Counted from the first letter of the stretch, positions 9,126 to 22,888 are shown. The stretch is 64,000 nt of DNA from Micromonospora sp. WMMD1155 (GCF_029581275.1 NZ_CP120742.1:3518001-3582000), one strand, 5' to 3'. Notes: generated from the letters alone by a model not told the origin. Numbers and translations are program-made.

Positions 9126-9279
9126 AATCGCTGAACAAATTAATTCGGCTGGCTCGATGTCGGGCAAGATGCCGACGGGTAACGGTTCTGCAACGGCGGG
9201 CGACATTCCGAACAGGACCGTATGAAGTGCCCCATCGATCTTGTTCGTCGCGGCCCGCCCGGACGCCGCCGACCCCGCC

Positions 9280-9308
9280 TTGGCAGACCGGCGGATCTGT
9301 CGTACGGT
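9280..9308 (+). promoter_or_regulatory. Promoter of the thiamine operon
   Basis: TTGGCA (9280-9285) and TACGGT (9303-9308) are separated by 17 bp, a good housekeeping-sigma promoter. Transcription would start near 9315, immediately before the TPP riboswitch. Confidence 0.7.
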
Positions 9309-9321
9309 GACACGCAAGTAA

Positions 9322-9410
9322 CCCACGGGAGCCCGGTGTACCGGGCTGAGAGGGGGGCTGACAGCCCCCGACCGTCGAACCTGATCCGGGTAATGCCGGC
9401 GCAGGGAGGA
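9322..9410 (+). ncRNA. TPP riboswitch (THI element)
   Basis: The leader contains the conserved thiamine pyrophosphate aptamer blocks in order: CACGGGAG, CCGGGCTGAGAGG, a GC stem (GGGGGCTGACAGCCCCC), GAACCTGATCCGGGTAATGC, then GGCGCAGGGAGG. The CTGAGA pyrimidine-binding loop and the paired GAACCTGAT...TAATGCC...GCAGGGA region are diagnostic. The 3' strand of the aptamer (GCAGGGAGGA) is also the ribosome-binding site of thiE, 8 nt before its GTG, so ligand binding should hide it. This is the translational off-switch common in actinomycetes. Confidence 0.97.
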
Positions 9411-9418
9411 GTGTTGCC

Positions 9419-10038
9419 GTGCCGTCCCTGGGGCGACTGCATCTGATCACCGACACCCGACCCGGGCGTGACCCGCTCACCGTGGTCCGGGCCGCCCTCA
9501 CCGCGGCCCGCGCCGACCTGGTGGTGCAGGTCCGGGTCGAGGACTCCGCCACCGACCGCGAGGCGTACGACCTGGCCCGGCGGGTGCTGGCGCTGTGTGC
9601 CCCGTACGAGGCGACCTGCCTGGTCAACGACCGGCTGCACGTGGCGCTGGCGGTCGGCGCGGCCGGCGGGCACGTGGGGGCCGACGACCTGCCGGTCGCC
9701 GCCGCCCGCCGGGTGCTCGGCCCCGCCGGAGTGCTCGGTGCCACCGCCCGCGCGCCGGGTCCGGCCGCCGAGGCGGTCGCCGCCGGAGCCGGCTACCTGG
9801 GCGTCGGGCCGTGCCACACCACCAGCACCAAGTCCGGCCTGCCCGACCCCATCGGGCCCGCCGGGGTACGCGCCGTCGTCGACGCCGTCGACGTGCCGGT
9901 CATCGCCATCGGCGGAGTGACCGCCGCGCGGGTGCCGGCGCTGCGGGCCGCCGGGGCGTACGGGGTGGCCGTCGTCGGTGCCGTCTCCGCTGCCGCCGAC
10001 CCGGCCCGGGCGACGGCCGAGCTGATCGAGGCGCTGAC

Positions 10039-10045
<7 letters not shown>
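9419..10045 (+). CDS. thiE: Thiamine phosphate synthase ThiE (first copy)
   Basis: A 208-residue TIM-barrel protein of the ThiE/TenI family, which joins HMP-PP and thiazole phosphate to thiamine phosphate. Retained motifs are LVNDRLHVAL, the pyrophosphate loop GVGPCHTTSTKSGL and the phosphate site VIAIGGV. The usual QxREK motif reads QVRVED, so the catalytic-region Lys is replaced by Glu, and the ADG of ADGxHxG reads AAG. GTG 9419 lies directly behind the riboswitch ribosome-binding site. It overlaps thiO by 7 nt. It is the first gene of a seven-gene operon. The degenerate motif makes the division of labour with the second ThiE-family protein at 12163-12834 uncertain. Confidence 0.88.
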
Positions 10046-15226
<5,181 letters not shown>

Positions 15227-15300
15227 CGGTGCCGGGCTCGGCGCGGCCCAGCCGCCTCGGCGCGGCCTGCCGACCGGTCCGGCCAGCGGACGCCGCAGGA

Positions 15301-15377
15301 TGATCCACTCGGGTTCACCGATGTCGCGCTGTCCGGACGGGCGGGATGGCCCGACGTCGGGGAACCCGAGTGGATCA
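15301..15377. repeat. Nested palindromic element at convergent ends of thiC and a membrane-protein gene
   Basis: Perfect 16-bp arms TGATCCACTCGGGTTC (15301-15316) and its mirror (15362-15377) enclose a second inverted repeat (CCGATGTCG against CGACGTCGG, one mismatch). It could act as a bidirectional terminator, but arms this regular, related to those at 2302-2377, suggest a dispersed intergenic element. Confidence 0.75.
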
Positions 15378-15384
15378 GCGGGAC

Positions 15385-18300
15385 CTACTCGCGGTGGTGT
15401 CGGCCGGTGGAGCGCAGCGACCGGCGCGCCTTCCCCTGCTCCGGCTCGTTGTCCGACACCGGCTCGCTGAGCCCCGCGACCCAGTCGACGAACTCCTCGT
15501 CCTGGGCCGGCAGCGGTTCCGTCGCGCCGTCCGGCTGCTGGCTCTCGTCGCCTCGGGACCGGTTCCGGCGGAAGAGACCCCCGAGCCGTCCGCGCCGGGA
15601 AGGCTGTTCCGCCACCTTCTCCGGCGTCGGTGTCGTGTCGACGCTCGCCGGGTCTTCGGTGCCGGAGCCGGTGGCCGAGAGATCCGGTGCGCTCGCGCGC
15701 TCCGGCGGTGCTGCGGTCTCGCTGCTCGCTGCCGGACCCGGACGATCAGTCGACTCGGTCGGTCCGGTGCGTCGGGTCGTGTCGAAGGCGTTCCAGGTGC
15801 TGGCCCGACTCAGGTCCGGCAGCGGCGCCCGGTGCCGGGGCCTCGGTGTCGGTCCGGACGGCGCCGACCCGGCGGGCGCGTCCGAAGCCGTCGACTCCTG
15901 CCCAGGAGCCTGCGGCGGCACCGTCCACGCTGAGCTGACCGGCCAGGGCGATCGCGCGGGCGTCCAGCGGTCCGTGTCCGGGTCGCCGGTGGTCGTGGAC
16001 CCGAACAACCCAGCGGCGGACGTGTCCTCGGTCGCCGCCCGCACCTCGGCGGCGTCGCCGGCCCGGTCGGCTGCGGACACACCGGCCACATCGGCCGGTG
16101 GCGCGGTGGAGTCGGCGGTTGCGCCGACCGGGGTACGCGGCGAGCCCGCCTTCGGGTCGGCCCTCTCGGACGCTGGGCTGGTCCCGGTGGCCGGTGCCGC
16201 CTTCGGGTCGGCCGTCCTGGCGTTGGCCGATTGCCTCTTCGCGCTGGGGGCCGGGGCGCGCGAGGGGTCGACCGTCTCGGCCTCCGGAGCGATCGGGGCA
16301 TGTGCCGCGCCGGTTGGGACTTCCGTCGCGTCGGTCGCCGACGTCGAGGGCTTCGCTGGACCGGTTGCGGTGGTCGCGGTTCCTGCCGCGTCGGTGGCTG
16401 CGGTCGGGGCCTCTGCCGTCGCGCGGGCCTCGGAGGGCGTCTTGGTCGCCCGGTCGGACCCGGTGGCCGGACGCCCGGCGCTGGGCATCGGCGTGTCGGT
16501 CGGCGAGCCGGAACCGGTGCGGTCGTCGGACCTGCCGGGCCCGGTGACCTTCCGCGTGCGTCCGGTAGCCGTACCGTAGGTGCTCCTCGACTCGGTCGGC
16601 GACCGGTCGCCCGGGAGGTCGGAGGTGGCATCCGGGTCGCCCTTCGGCTTGCGCCCCCGCCGAGGCTTGAGCGGCGCAGCGGTATCGCCCGCAGCCGTGC
16701 TGCCCGCAGCCGTGCTGCCTGTGCCCGTGCTGCCCGTGCCGGTCGCAGCTGTGCCGGTCGCAGCTGTGCCGGTCGCAGTCGTGCTGCCCGTACCCGCACC
16801 CGTGCTGCCCGCGCGGGTTGCAGCCGTGCCGGTAGCGCCCGTGCCCGTGCTGGCCGCACCCGCACCGGTCGCAGTCGTGCTGCCCGTGACCGTGTTCGTC
16901 GTGCCCGTGCTGGCCGCAGCCGTGCTGGCCGTGCCGGTCGCTTCCGTCCCAGCCGTACCCGTGTTGGTCGCGTCCGTGTTGGTCGCGCCCGTGCTGCTCG
17001 TGCCGATGCTGCGCTCGCCGGTCGGTAGGCCGTTCGTGCGCGTTGTCGCGCTGTCGGTCGGATCGTCACCGGCCGGGCTGACCCCACCCGCACGACCGGC
17101 CTCGCTGCTGGTCGAGGCGGCGCTGGTCGTGCTGGTGACGTCGGCGGTGGGCGTGCGCTCGGGATCGGCCGAGGAGGTGCCCTCCTTCGGGCTGAGCCTG
17201 CGGGTCCGCGCTTCGGCGGTGAACTCGCCGGTCGGGTCGGTCAGCCAGGACGCCGGCTTCGTGGGCGTGTCAGGGGTGGTCGCAGCGGTCGGGGCCGGAC
17301 CGTGTTGGCCGCTCGCGGTGGACGTCGGCCAGTCCCAGTGGGCGGGGACGGTGCGTACCCCATCGGAGCCCTCGGCGGCCCACGGACCTGGAGCGACGGT
17401 GGCCGGCTTCGGGTCGGCGGGCGGCTCGACGGCGGCGCGGTCGGCGGTGGCCGGCTCGTTCGACGAATCCGCCGACGTCGCGCCGGGCAGCTCCGGGCCT
17501 GCGGGCAGCGGGCGCAGGATGTCGGAGGGCTCGATCGCCTGCGGGTCCGCGCCACGGGCGCCGACGGGCCACCGCAGCAGCGCAGCGGCCGCCGCGCCGA
17601 GCGCACCGGCGAGGATCGCGATCAACGAACCGTAGTACGGGGTGGCCTGGTAGCGGTCCACCGCGTCACCCGGGCCGGCGGTCAGGTAGGCGAACGCGAC
17701 CAGCACCGGACCGGCCACCCCGGTGGCTCCGCTGATCAGTGGTGGCTGACCCCGCCAACGGGCCAGACCGGCGGTCGCCCCGCCGGCCAGCAGGGCCACG
17801 ATGGGCAGCAGGAGCAGCGCCAGCCGTTGCGCGGCGGCGTCGTCCAGCCAGCTCGGCTCCAGGACGCCGAGCCGGACCGTCGGCAGGGGGCCGGTCGTGC
17901 CGAGCGACGGCAGCACCGAGATCAGCGCCAGTAGCCAGACCGCACCGGCGACGGCTGCCATGTTCCAGCCCAACTCGGGCCGGAGCAGGACAGCGATCGC
18001 CGCACCCGCTCCGACCACCGCTCCGAGTACGGCGCAGATGCCCACCGCCCACACCGGGTCCACCGAGATCAACTCGGCGGCGCGGGCGGGCTGCATGCAG
18101 AGCGGAGCGATGACTGTGGCACCGAGCGCCGCCGCGGCACCGATCGCCAACTGACGACCGGTGGTGGGCGCGGGTGCGTCGCGGCGCGCGAGGCGTCCGG
18201 TCAGGACCGCGCCGACGACGGCGGCGTTCGCGGCGAACCAGCCGACCCAGACGAGCTGGGTCGGCCACTGATTGACGGTCGTACCGGTGAAGGCGCCGGT

Positions 18301-18408
18301 CAGCCGGACGATGCCGAAACCGTACGCGACGCCGAGCTGGCCGGCCCCGGCCAGCACGCTCACCCCGAGCGCCGTGAGCAGCAGTCTGCCCCAGGTCCGA
18401 AAGGCCAT
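15385..18408 (-). CDS. Eight-helix membrane protein with very long low-complexity C-terminal tail
   Basis: About 1007 residues. The first ~295 residues hold eight hydrophobic helices (LLLTALGVSVLAGAGQLGVA, VGICAVLGAVVGAGAAIAVL, IAILAGALGAAAAALLRW and others), giving an integral membrane domain with no recognised transport or enzyme motif. From about residue 300 the chain is disordered, rich in Ala, Thr, Ser, Pro and Gly, with imperfect TGxTGT/TAATGT runs at about 16670-17000. It ends in an acidic then basic stretch (AQDEEFVDWVAGLSEP ... RSLRSTGRHHRE). ATG 18408 opens the first helix cleanly; an in-frame GTG lies at 18435. It is convergent with thiC. No function is assigned; the tail may be cytoplasmic and phosphorylatable. 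Confidence 0.72.
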   Translation of the reverse strand: MAFRTWGRLLLTALGVSVLAGAGQLGVAYGFGIVRLTGAFTGTTVNQWPTQLVWVGWFAANAAVVGAVLTGRLARRDAPAPTTGRQLAIGAAAALGATVIAPLCMQPARAAELISVDPVWAVGICAVLGAVVGAGAAIAVLLRPELGWNMAAVAGAVWLLALISVLPSLGTTGPLPTVRLGVLEPSWLDDAAAQRLALLLLPIVALLAGGATAGLARWRGQPPLISGATGVAGPVLVAFAYLTAGPGDAVDRYQATPYYGSLIAILAGALGAAAAALLRWPVGARGADPQAIEPSDILRPLPAGPELPGATSADSSNEPATADRAAVEPPADPKPATVAPGPWAAEGSDGVRTVPAHWDWPTSTASGQHGPAPTAATTPDTPTKPASWLTDPTGEFTAEARTRRLSPKEGTSSADPERTPTADVTSTTSAASTSSEAGRAGGVSPAGDDPTDSATTRTNGLPTGERSIGTSSTGATNTDATNTGTAGTEATGTASTAAASTGTTNTVTGSTTATGAGAASTGTGATGTAATRAGSTGAGTGSTTATGTAATGTAATGTGSTGTGSTAAGSTAAGDTAAPLKPRRGRKPKGDPDATSDLPGDRSPTESRSTYGTATGRTRKVTGPGRSDDRTGSGSPTDTPMPSAGRPATGSDRATKTPSEARATAEAPTAATDAAGTATTATGPAKPSTSATDATEVPTGAAHAPIAPEAETVDPSRAPAPSAKRQSANARTADPKAAPATGTSPASERADPKAGSPRTPVGATADSTAPPADVAGVSAADRAGDAAEVRAATEDTSAAGLFGSTTTGDPDTDRWTPARSPWPVSSAWTVPPQAPGQESTASDAPAGSAPSGPTPRPRHRAPLPDLSRASTWNAFDTTRRTGPTESTDRPGPAASSETAAPPERASAPDLSATGSGTEDPASVDTTPTPEKVAEQPSRRGRLGGLFRRNRSRGDESQQPDGATEPLPAQDEEFVDWVAGLSEPVSDNEPEQGKARRSLRSTGRHHRE

Positions 18409-18485
18409 GTCGGGCACGTTACGCACCTGGTACACCCGATCGCCACCGGCGCGCCGCGCGGCGCGCCGGCCCGCGCTCGGCGGGT

Positions 18486-18794
18486 CTACTTGAGCTCGAC
18501 CAGCCGGGCCAGGTAAGTCGTGTCTCCGACATTGGTGAGCATATGGACCGCGCCCGGGTCCCGGTAGACCACGCCACCGGTGGGCTCGTCGGCGTCGATC
18601 AGGGTGCCGTCGATCGTCTGTACGACGTTCTTCGCGCCCTCGATCGCCACCACCAGATACGGGTGGTCGTGCCGGTGCAGCGGCTGCCGCTCGCCGGGCT
18701 CGAGGCGGATGTGCCAGACCCGGACCCGGTCGTTCTCGAACACGATCTCCTGGCCCACCGGGCCGAGTTCGGTTCCGTCGATCACGTCGGTCAT
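18486..18794 (-). CDS. Small cupin-domain protein
   Basis: A 102-residue single-domain cupin. The metal-binding motif is visible as PGERQPLHRHDHPYLVVAIE (His-x-His with downstream acidic residues), with the second cupin motif GGVVYRDPGAVHMLTNVG. Such proteins are metal-dependent dioxygenases, isomerases or sensors. ATG 18794 overlaps the stop of the luciferase-like oxidoreductase upstream (ATGA), so it is the last gene of a three-gene minus-strand operon with the ABC ATPase. The operon suggests it acts on, or senses, the compound imported by the transporter. Confidence 0.85.
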   Translation of the reverse strand: MTDVIDGTELGPVGQEIVFENDRVRVWHIRLEPGERQPLHRHDHPYLVVAIEGAKNVVQTIDGTLIDADEPTGGVVYRDPGAVHMLTNVGDTTYLARLVELK

Positions 18795-19747
18795 CGTTCT
18801 CCGTCCAGTTGGGGAAGCACCTCGGCGGCGATCAGTTCGAGGTGGTCGAGGTCGTCGAAGTCGATCAGACGCAGGTGTACCCGGGTGGCGCCGATCGCGG
18901 CGAACTCGCCGATCCGCTGGGCGAGCTGCGCGGGTGAGCCGACCACCGGGTCCTCCGGCGGAAGTGCGCTCTTCTCGTGCAGGGGTGCCGCCCGCCGCCG
19001 GGCCTCCTCGTCGGTCCGGCCGATGGCCACGACGATCCCGGCGGACAGCACCAGCGGCGCCCGCCCGGACTCCGTCCGCCCGGTGCGCTCGCTCGCCTCC
19101 CGTACCCGGTCGTACGCGGCGGCGGTCTCCGCGACGGACTTGAACGGCATGTTGAACTCGTCGGCGTACCGGGCGGCCAGCTCGGGGGTGCGTTTGGGGC
19201 CGCGACCGCCCACGATGATCGGGGGCCCGGGCACCTGCACCGGCTTGGGCAGGGCCGGCGCGTCCACCAACCGGTAGTGGTCGCCGGTGAAGCTGTAGGT
19301 CTCGCCGGACGGGGTTCCCCACAGCCCGGTGATCACCTCGAGCTGCTCGGCGAGCCGGTCGAAGCGTTCGCCGACCGCCGGGAACGGAATGCCGTACGAC
19401 GTGTGCTCGCGCTCGTACCAGCCGGCGCCGATGCCCAGCTCGACGCGACCGCCGCTCATCTGGTCGACCTGCGCGACCATCACCGCGAGCGGGCCGGGCG
19501 GCCGGAAGGTGGCCGACGTCACCAGGGTGCCGAGTCGGATCCGTTCGGTCTCCCGGGCCAGCGCGGCGAGGGTCAGCCAGGCGTCCGTCGGGCCGGGCAG
19601 GCCCGGGTCGGCACCCATCGCCTGGTAGTGGTCGGCGCGGAGGAAACCCTCGTACCCGCAGGCCTCGACCGATCGGGCGAACCGGAGTTGGGTGTCGTAG
19701 GTGGCGCCCCGGTGGGGTTCGGTGAAGACCGACACCCGCATGTTCAT
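18791..19747 (-). CDS. LLM-class F420-dependent oxidoreductase
   Basis: A 318-residue luciferase-like monooxygenase-fold protein. The opening MRVSVFTEPHRGATYDTQ, FLRADHYQAMG, the VELGIGAGWYEREHTSYG block typical of the F420 subgroup, and PPIIVGGRGPKRTPELAARY support the family. F420 rather than FMN use is inferred from family and host. ATG 19747 overlaps the ATPase stop (ATGA), and the stop overlaps the cupin start, so the three are translated together. In similar clusters such enzymes oxidise the imported compound, for example a sulfonate or a heterocycle. The actual substrate is unknown. Confidence 0.88.
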   Translation of the reverse strand: MNMRVSVFTEPHRGATYDTQLRFARSVEACGYEGFLRADHYQAMGADPGLPGPTDAWLTLAALARETERIRLGTLVTSATFRPPGPLAVMVAQVDQMSGGRVELGIGAGWYEREHTSYGIPFPAVGERFDRLAEQLEVITGLWGTPSGETYSFTGDHYRLVDAPALPKPVQVPGPPIIVGGRGPKRTPELAARYADEFNMPFKSVAETAAAYDRVREASERTGRTESGRAPLVLSAGIVVAIGRTDEEARRRAAPLHEKSALPPEDPVVGSPAQLAQRIGEFAAIGATRVHLRLIDFDDLDHLELIAAEVLPQLDGER

Positions 19748-20529
19748 CGTCCTTCCGCACCGGCCGCGGCCGGCTCGTCGCGTTCCATCAACAGCTCGTG
19801 GAGGTCGGCGCTGACGCGAGCGACGTCGGCCAGGTGGGCGTTGCGGCCCAGGGTGCGGGGCCGGGGGATGTCGACGTCGAGCACCTTGCGGATCCGGCCG
19901 GGGCGAGGGCTCAGCACGACCACCCGGTCGGCGAGCAGCACCGCCTCGTCGATCGAGTGGGTGACGAAGACGATCGTCGGCTTGTTCTCCATGTGCACCC
20001 GCTGGAGTTCGCCGGACAGTTCCTCGCGGGTGAGCGCGTCGAGCGCGGAGAACGGCTCGTCCATCAGCATCACCCGGGGTTCGCCGATCAACGACCGGCA
20101 CAGCGAGACGCGCTGCTGCATACCGCCGGAGAGTTCGTGCGGCAGGCGCTTCTCGAAGCCCGCCAGACCGGCCACGTCGAGCAACTGCCGAGCCCGCTCG
20201 CGGTGCTTGGCGCGGCTCCAGCCGAAGATCTCCACCGGCAGCAGAACGTTGTCCAGCACGGTGCGCCAGGGCAGCAGCGCCGGCTTCTGGAACAGCATGG
20301 CGATGTCCTGGCGCGGGCGGGCGATCGGCGTACCGGCCACAGTGATCTCGCCGGCGGTCAGCGGGAGCAGCCCGGCGATGAGCCGCAGCAGCGTGGACTT
20401 TCCGCAGCCGGAGCGGCCGAGCACCGCCACGAACTCACCCTCGGCGACGTCGAGGTCGATGCCGCGCAGCGCTTCCACCCGGCCGGACCGGCCTTCGAAG
20501 GTACGGGACACTCCGGACAGTCGGATCAT
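19744..20529 (-). CDS. ABC transporter ATP-binding protein (nitrate/sulfonate/thiamine-precursor type)
   Basis: A 261-residue ATPase with Walker A GRSGCGKST, Q-loop FQKPALLPW, signature LSGGMQQRV, Walker B VMLMDEPFSALD and a switch His in FVTHSIDEAVLLADRV. The sequence pattern is that of the SsuB/TauB/ThiZ group. It heads a minus-strand operon, while its binding protein and permease are encoded divergently 266 bp away; together they form one importer. A 5'-proximal regulatory region shared by both operons lies between them. Confidence 0.92.
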   Translation of the reverse strand: MIRLSGVSRTFEGRSGRVEALRGIDLDVAEGEFVAVLGRSGCGKSTLLRLIAGLLPLTAGEITVAGTPIARPRQDIAMLFQKPALLPWRTVLDNVLLPVEIFGWSRAKHRERARQLLDVAGLAGFEKRLPHELSGGMQQRVSLCRSLIGEPRVMLMDEPFSALDALTREELSGELQRVHMENKPTIVFVTHSIDEAVLLADRVVVLSPRPGRIRKVLDVDIPRPRTLGRNAHLADVARVSADLHELLMERDEPAAAGAEGR

Positions 20530-20795
20530 CTCCGGCGGCCTCCGCTGAGTGGACGGTCAGGAATCCGACAAAGGCTAGCCCGCCCTTCGGTGTATCGCAC
20601 CGTCCGGGGTGGTCGTCAGGTTGTTTCCGTTCCGCAACCCGATGCACCTGGCGTCGCAAGTGTGGGTTTCTCGTACGCTGTGCCCGCGAAGAGTCCCCCC
20701 ACGACGGCGGCGCCGGCTTCCGCCCCTCTTGCCGGCCCGTCATGACAACCCCTCCGGTGCCGGTCAGGCCCGGTCGGAAAGGACATGGTGCTTTG
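20530..20795. other. Divergent promoter region of the ABC importer cluster
   Basis: No gene is seen. It separates the ATPase operon (minus) from the binding-protein operon (plus). A small hairpin (GTTGTTTCC-GTTCC-GCAAC, near 20620-20640) and a possible -10 TACGCT near 20674 are visible. I looked for a TPP aptamer because the binding protein is THI5-like; the CTGAGA and CCTGAT...TAATGCC blocks are absent. Confidence 0.5.
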
Positions 20796-21827
20796 ATGAG
20801 AAGGCTGACCCGTACGGTCGCTACGGCCGCGCTGGCCACCGCCCTCGCCTTTGTCTCCGCCTGCAGCAGCGGGTCGGACTCGGCCGACGACGCCAAGGGC
20901 GGCGACAGCAAGAGCCTGGAGAAGGTGACCTACCTCACCTCCTTCGGCAACTTCGGCCGTGACTCCTACGCCTGGGTGGCGAAGGAGAAGGGCTTCTTCA
21001 AGGAGGCCGGTTTCGACGTGGAGATCAAGCCCGGTCAGGGCACCGGCGGCGTGATCCAGACCATCGTGGGCGGCCAGGCCGACTTCGGCCCGGTCGACCT
21101 CACCGGCAGCCTGCTCCAGGTCGGCAACGGCCAGGCGAAGGACTTCACCGTGGTGGCCGCGATCCAGCAGCGCACCATGGCCGGCATCGCCTCGGTCGAG
21201 GGCAAGAACATCGCCTCCCCGAAGGACCTGGAGGGCAAGAAGCTCGCCGACACCCCCGGTTCCGTGGTCCGCAACCTGTTCCCGACGTACGCCCGGCTCG
21301 CCGGTGTGGACGTCAACAAGGTGACCTGGGTCAACGGTGAGGCGCAGGGCCTGATCGGCATGCTGGGCACCGGCTCGGTGGACGGCATCGGCCAGTTCGT
21401 CGTCGGTCAGCCGACCATCGAGGCGGTGGCCAAGAAGAAGGCCGTCATGCTGCCGTACAGCAACGTGATGCAGGACCTCTACGGCAACGTCCTGATCACC
21501 TCCTCGAAGATCGCCAAGGAGAAGCCCGAGATGGTGAAGCGGTTCACCGCGGCGCTGCTCAAGGGCCTGGAGTACAGCCTGGCCAACTCCAAGGAGGCCG
21601 GCGACATCCTGAAGAAGAACATCGACGCCACCAACCCGGTCGCCGCCGCCGCCGAACTCGAGCTGATGGCCGCGTACGTCCGTTCCGGCAACACCGGCAC
21701 CGCGATCGGCACCCTGGACAGCGGCCGGGTCGCCAAGAGCATCGCCATCCTGCAGGGCGCGGGCGCGCTGAAGCAGACCATCACCCCCGAGCAGATCATC
21801 GACTTCAGCCTCGCGCCGAAGGCCTGA
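20796..21827 (+). CDS. ABC transporter substrate-binding lipoprotein, NMT1/THI5-like
   Basis: A 343-residue lipoprotein with signal peptide RRLTRTVATAALATALAFVS and lipobox VSAC, so it is anchored to the outer face of the membrane. The mature part begins with the NMT1/SsuA-type fold: YLTSFGNFGRDSYAWVAKEK GFF, then GQADFGPVDL and KDLEGKKLADTPGSV. Members bind thiamine pyrimidine precursors, aliphatic sulfonates, nitrate or taurine. ATG 20796 is chosen at the signal peptide. The spacing to AAAGGA is a little long, and an in-frame ATG at 20742 would add 18 residues ahead of the signal. A hairpin follows before the permease. The thi operon 5.5 kb away makes a pyrimidine precursor a reasonable but unproven ligand. 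Confidence 0.88.
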   Translation: MRRLTRTVATAALATALAFVSACSSGSDSADDAKGGDSKSLEKVTYLTSFGNFGRDSYAWVAKEKGFFKEAGFDVEIKPGQGTGGVIQTIVGGQADFGPVDLTGSLLQVGNGQAKDFTVVAAIQQRTMAGIASVEGKNIASPKDLEGKKLADTPGSVVRNLFPTYARLAGVDVNKVTWVNGEAQGLIGMLGTGSVDGIGQFVVGQPTIEAVAKKKAVMLPYSNVMQDLYGNVLITSSKIAKEKPEMVKRFTAALLKGLEYSLANSKEAGDILKKNIDATNPVAAAAELELMAAYVRSGNTGTAIGTLDSGRVAKSIAILQGAGALKQTITPEQIIDFSLAPKA

Positions 21828-21844
21828 TCGTCCGGTCGTCACCA

Positions 21845-21882
21845 GGGGGTACGTTCCGCCGATCCCGGCGGGGCGTACCCCC
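21845..21882 (+). terminator. Intergenic hairpin between binding protein and permease
   Basis: GGGGGTACG (21845-21853) pairs with CGTACCCCC (21874-21882), with an inner CCGCC/GGCGG pair. A hairpin here usually stabilises or partly terminates the upstream message, so that the binding protein is made in excess over the permease. Confidence 0.6.
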
Positions 21883-21928
21883 GTCGCTCGTCGGCCCCCA
21901 GGGCCGTGGGATTTTCTAGGAGGACAAG

Positions 21929-22786
21929 ATGACCGACATCCGGTCAGCGGACCCGGCGGTGGCGGCGACCCCGGCCCCGGGTGCCGGCCCCGAGTCGGGG
22001 CGTGCGGGTCGAGGTGCCGGTCTCCGGGCCGGAGCCGGGGCGGCGCTGCCCGCGGTCGGCCTCCTGATCGCTCTGGCGGTGTGGTGGTTGACCGCCCGGC
22101 TGGAGCTGATCCACCCCGCGGCGCTGCCGCCGCCCGGCGAGGTACTCACCGCGTTCGTCGACAAGCCCGCTCAGATGCTGGGGCACACCTGGGACACGAT
22201 GCTGGAGATCCTGTACGGCTTCGCCCTCTCGGTCGCCGCCGGTGTCCTGATCGGACTGTCACTGGCCGGCTCGCGCACGGTCGAACGGATGTTCACCCCG
22301 CTCCTGGTCGCGGTGAACGCGGTGCCGAAGATCACGCTGGGCCCGCTGCTGGTGGTGGCGTTCGGCTGGGGCCAGACGCCGATCCTCACCATGGTGTTCC
22401 TGCTCTGCTTCTTCCCGATCGTGCTGTCGACCGCCACCGGCCTCACCACCACCCCGGCGGACCTGGCCGAACTGGTGCGGTCCTGGAACGCGTCCCGCTG
22501 GCAGGCGTTCCGCAAGGTGCGCTTCCCGGCCGCGCTGCCGCAGATCTTCGTCGGGCTCAAGGTGGCCATGCCGTTGGCCGCGATCGGCGCGGTGATCGGT
22601 GAGTTCCAGGCCGGCGAGAGTGGCCTCGGCTTCGTCATCACGCAGTACGCCGGTGTCGGCGACACCGCCACCGCCTGGGCGGCGATCATGCTGGTGGCCC
22701 TGGTCAGCATCCTGCTCTACTCGGCGCTCCTGCTCACCGAGCGGATGGCCCTGCCCTGGGTCCGCGAAACCACCAGCAGCCGCTGA
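21929..22786 (+). CDS. ABC transporter permease (SsuC/TauC/ThiX type)
   Basis: A 285-residue inner-membrane permease with about six helices (PAVGLLIALAVWWLTARLEL, ILYGFALSVAAGVLIGLSLA, LGPLLVVAFGWGQTPILTMV and others). The ATPase-contact EAA loop region is WNASRWQAFRKVRFPAALPQ. A Pro/Gly/Ala-rich N-terminal 30 residues is cytoplasmic. It is cotranscribed with the binding lipoprotein; the partner ATPase is encoded divergently at 19744-20529. ATG 21929 follows TAGGAGGACAAG, a strong ribosome-binding site. Confidence 0.93.
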   Translation: MTDIRSADPAVAATPAPGAGPESGRAGRGAGLRAGAGAALPAVGLLIALAVWWLTARLELIHPAALPPPGEVLTAFVDKPAQMLGHTWDTMLEILYGFALSVAAGVLIGLSLAGSRTVERMFTPLLVAVNAVPKITLGPLLVVAFGWGQTPILTMVFLLCFFPIVLSTATGLTTTPADLAELVRSWNASRWQAFRKVRFPAALPQIFVGLKVAMPLAAIGAVIGEFQAGESGLGFVITQYAGVGDTATAWAAIMLVALVSILLYSALLLTERMALPWVRETTSSR

Positions 22787-22850
22787 CGACAAAGAACAAG
22801 CAAGATCAAGCCAGCGCCTGGATACCGACCAGATCCAACCCAAGAAACGC

Positions 22851-22888
22851 GAAGGGCCGGCCCCCCACTAGGAGGCCGGCCCTTCGGT
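22851..22888 (+). terminator. Terminator downstream of the ABC permease
   Basis: GAAGGGCCGGCC (22851-22862) and GGCCGGCCCTTC (22874-22885) form a perfect 12-bp stem with an 11-base loop. It lies 65 bp after the permease stop and before the 45-bp repeats. Confidence 0.8.

Noticed and set aside
3154..9225. A 2023-codon open frame on the plus strand opposite the ThuA-domain gene
   Set aside because: It mirrors the minus-strand gene, whose codons are GC-rich in third position so that stops are absent in the opposite frame. The translation is Arg/Val/Gly-rich with no domain, signal or ribosome-binding site.
20530..20795. A TPP riboswitch in front of the THI5-like binding protein
   Set aside because: The conserved CTGAGA and CCTGAT...TAATGCC blocks seen at 9322-9410 are missing.
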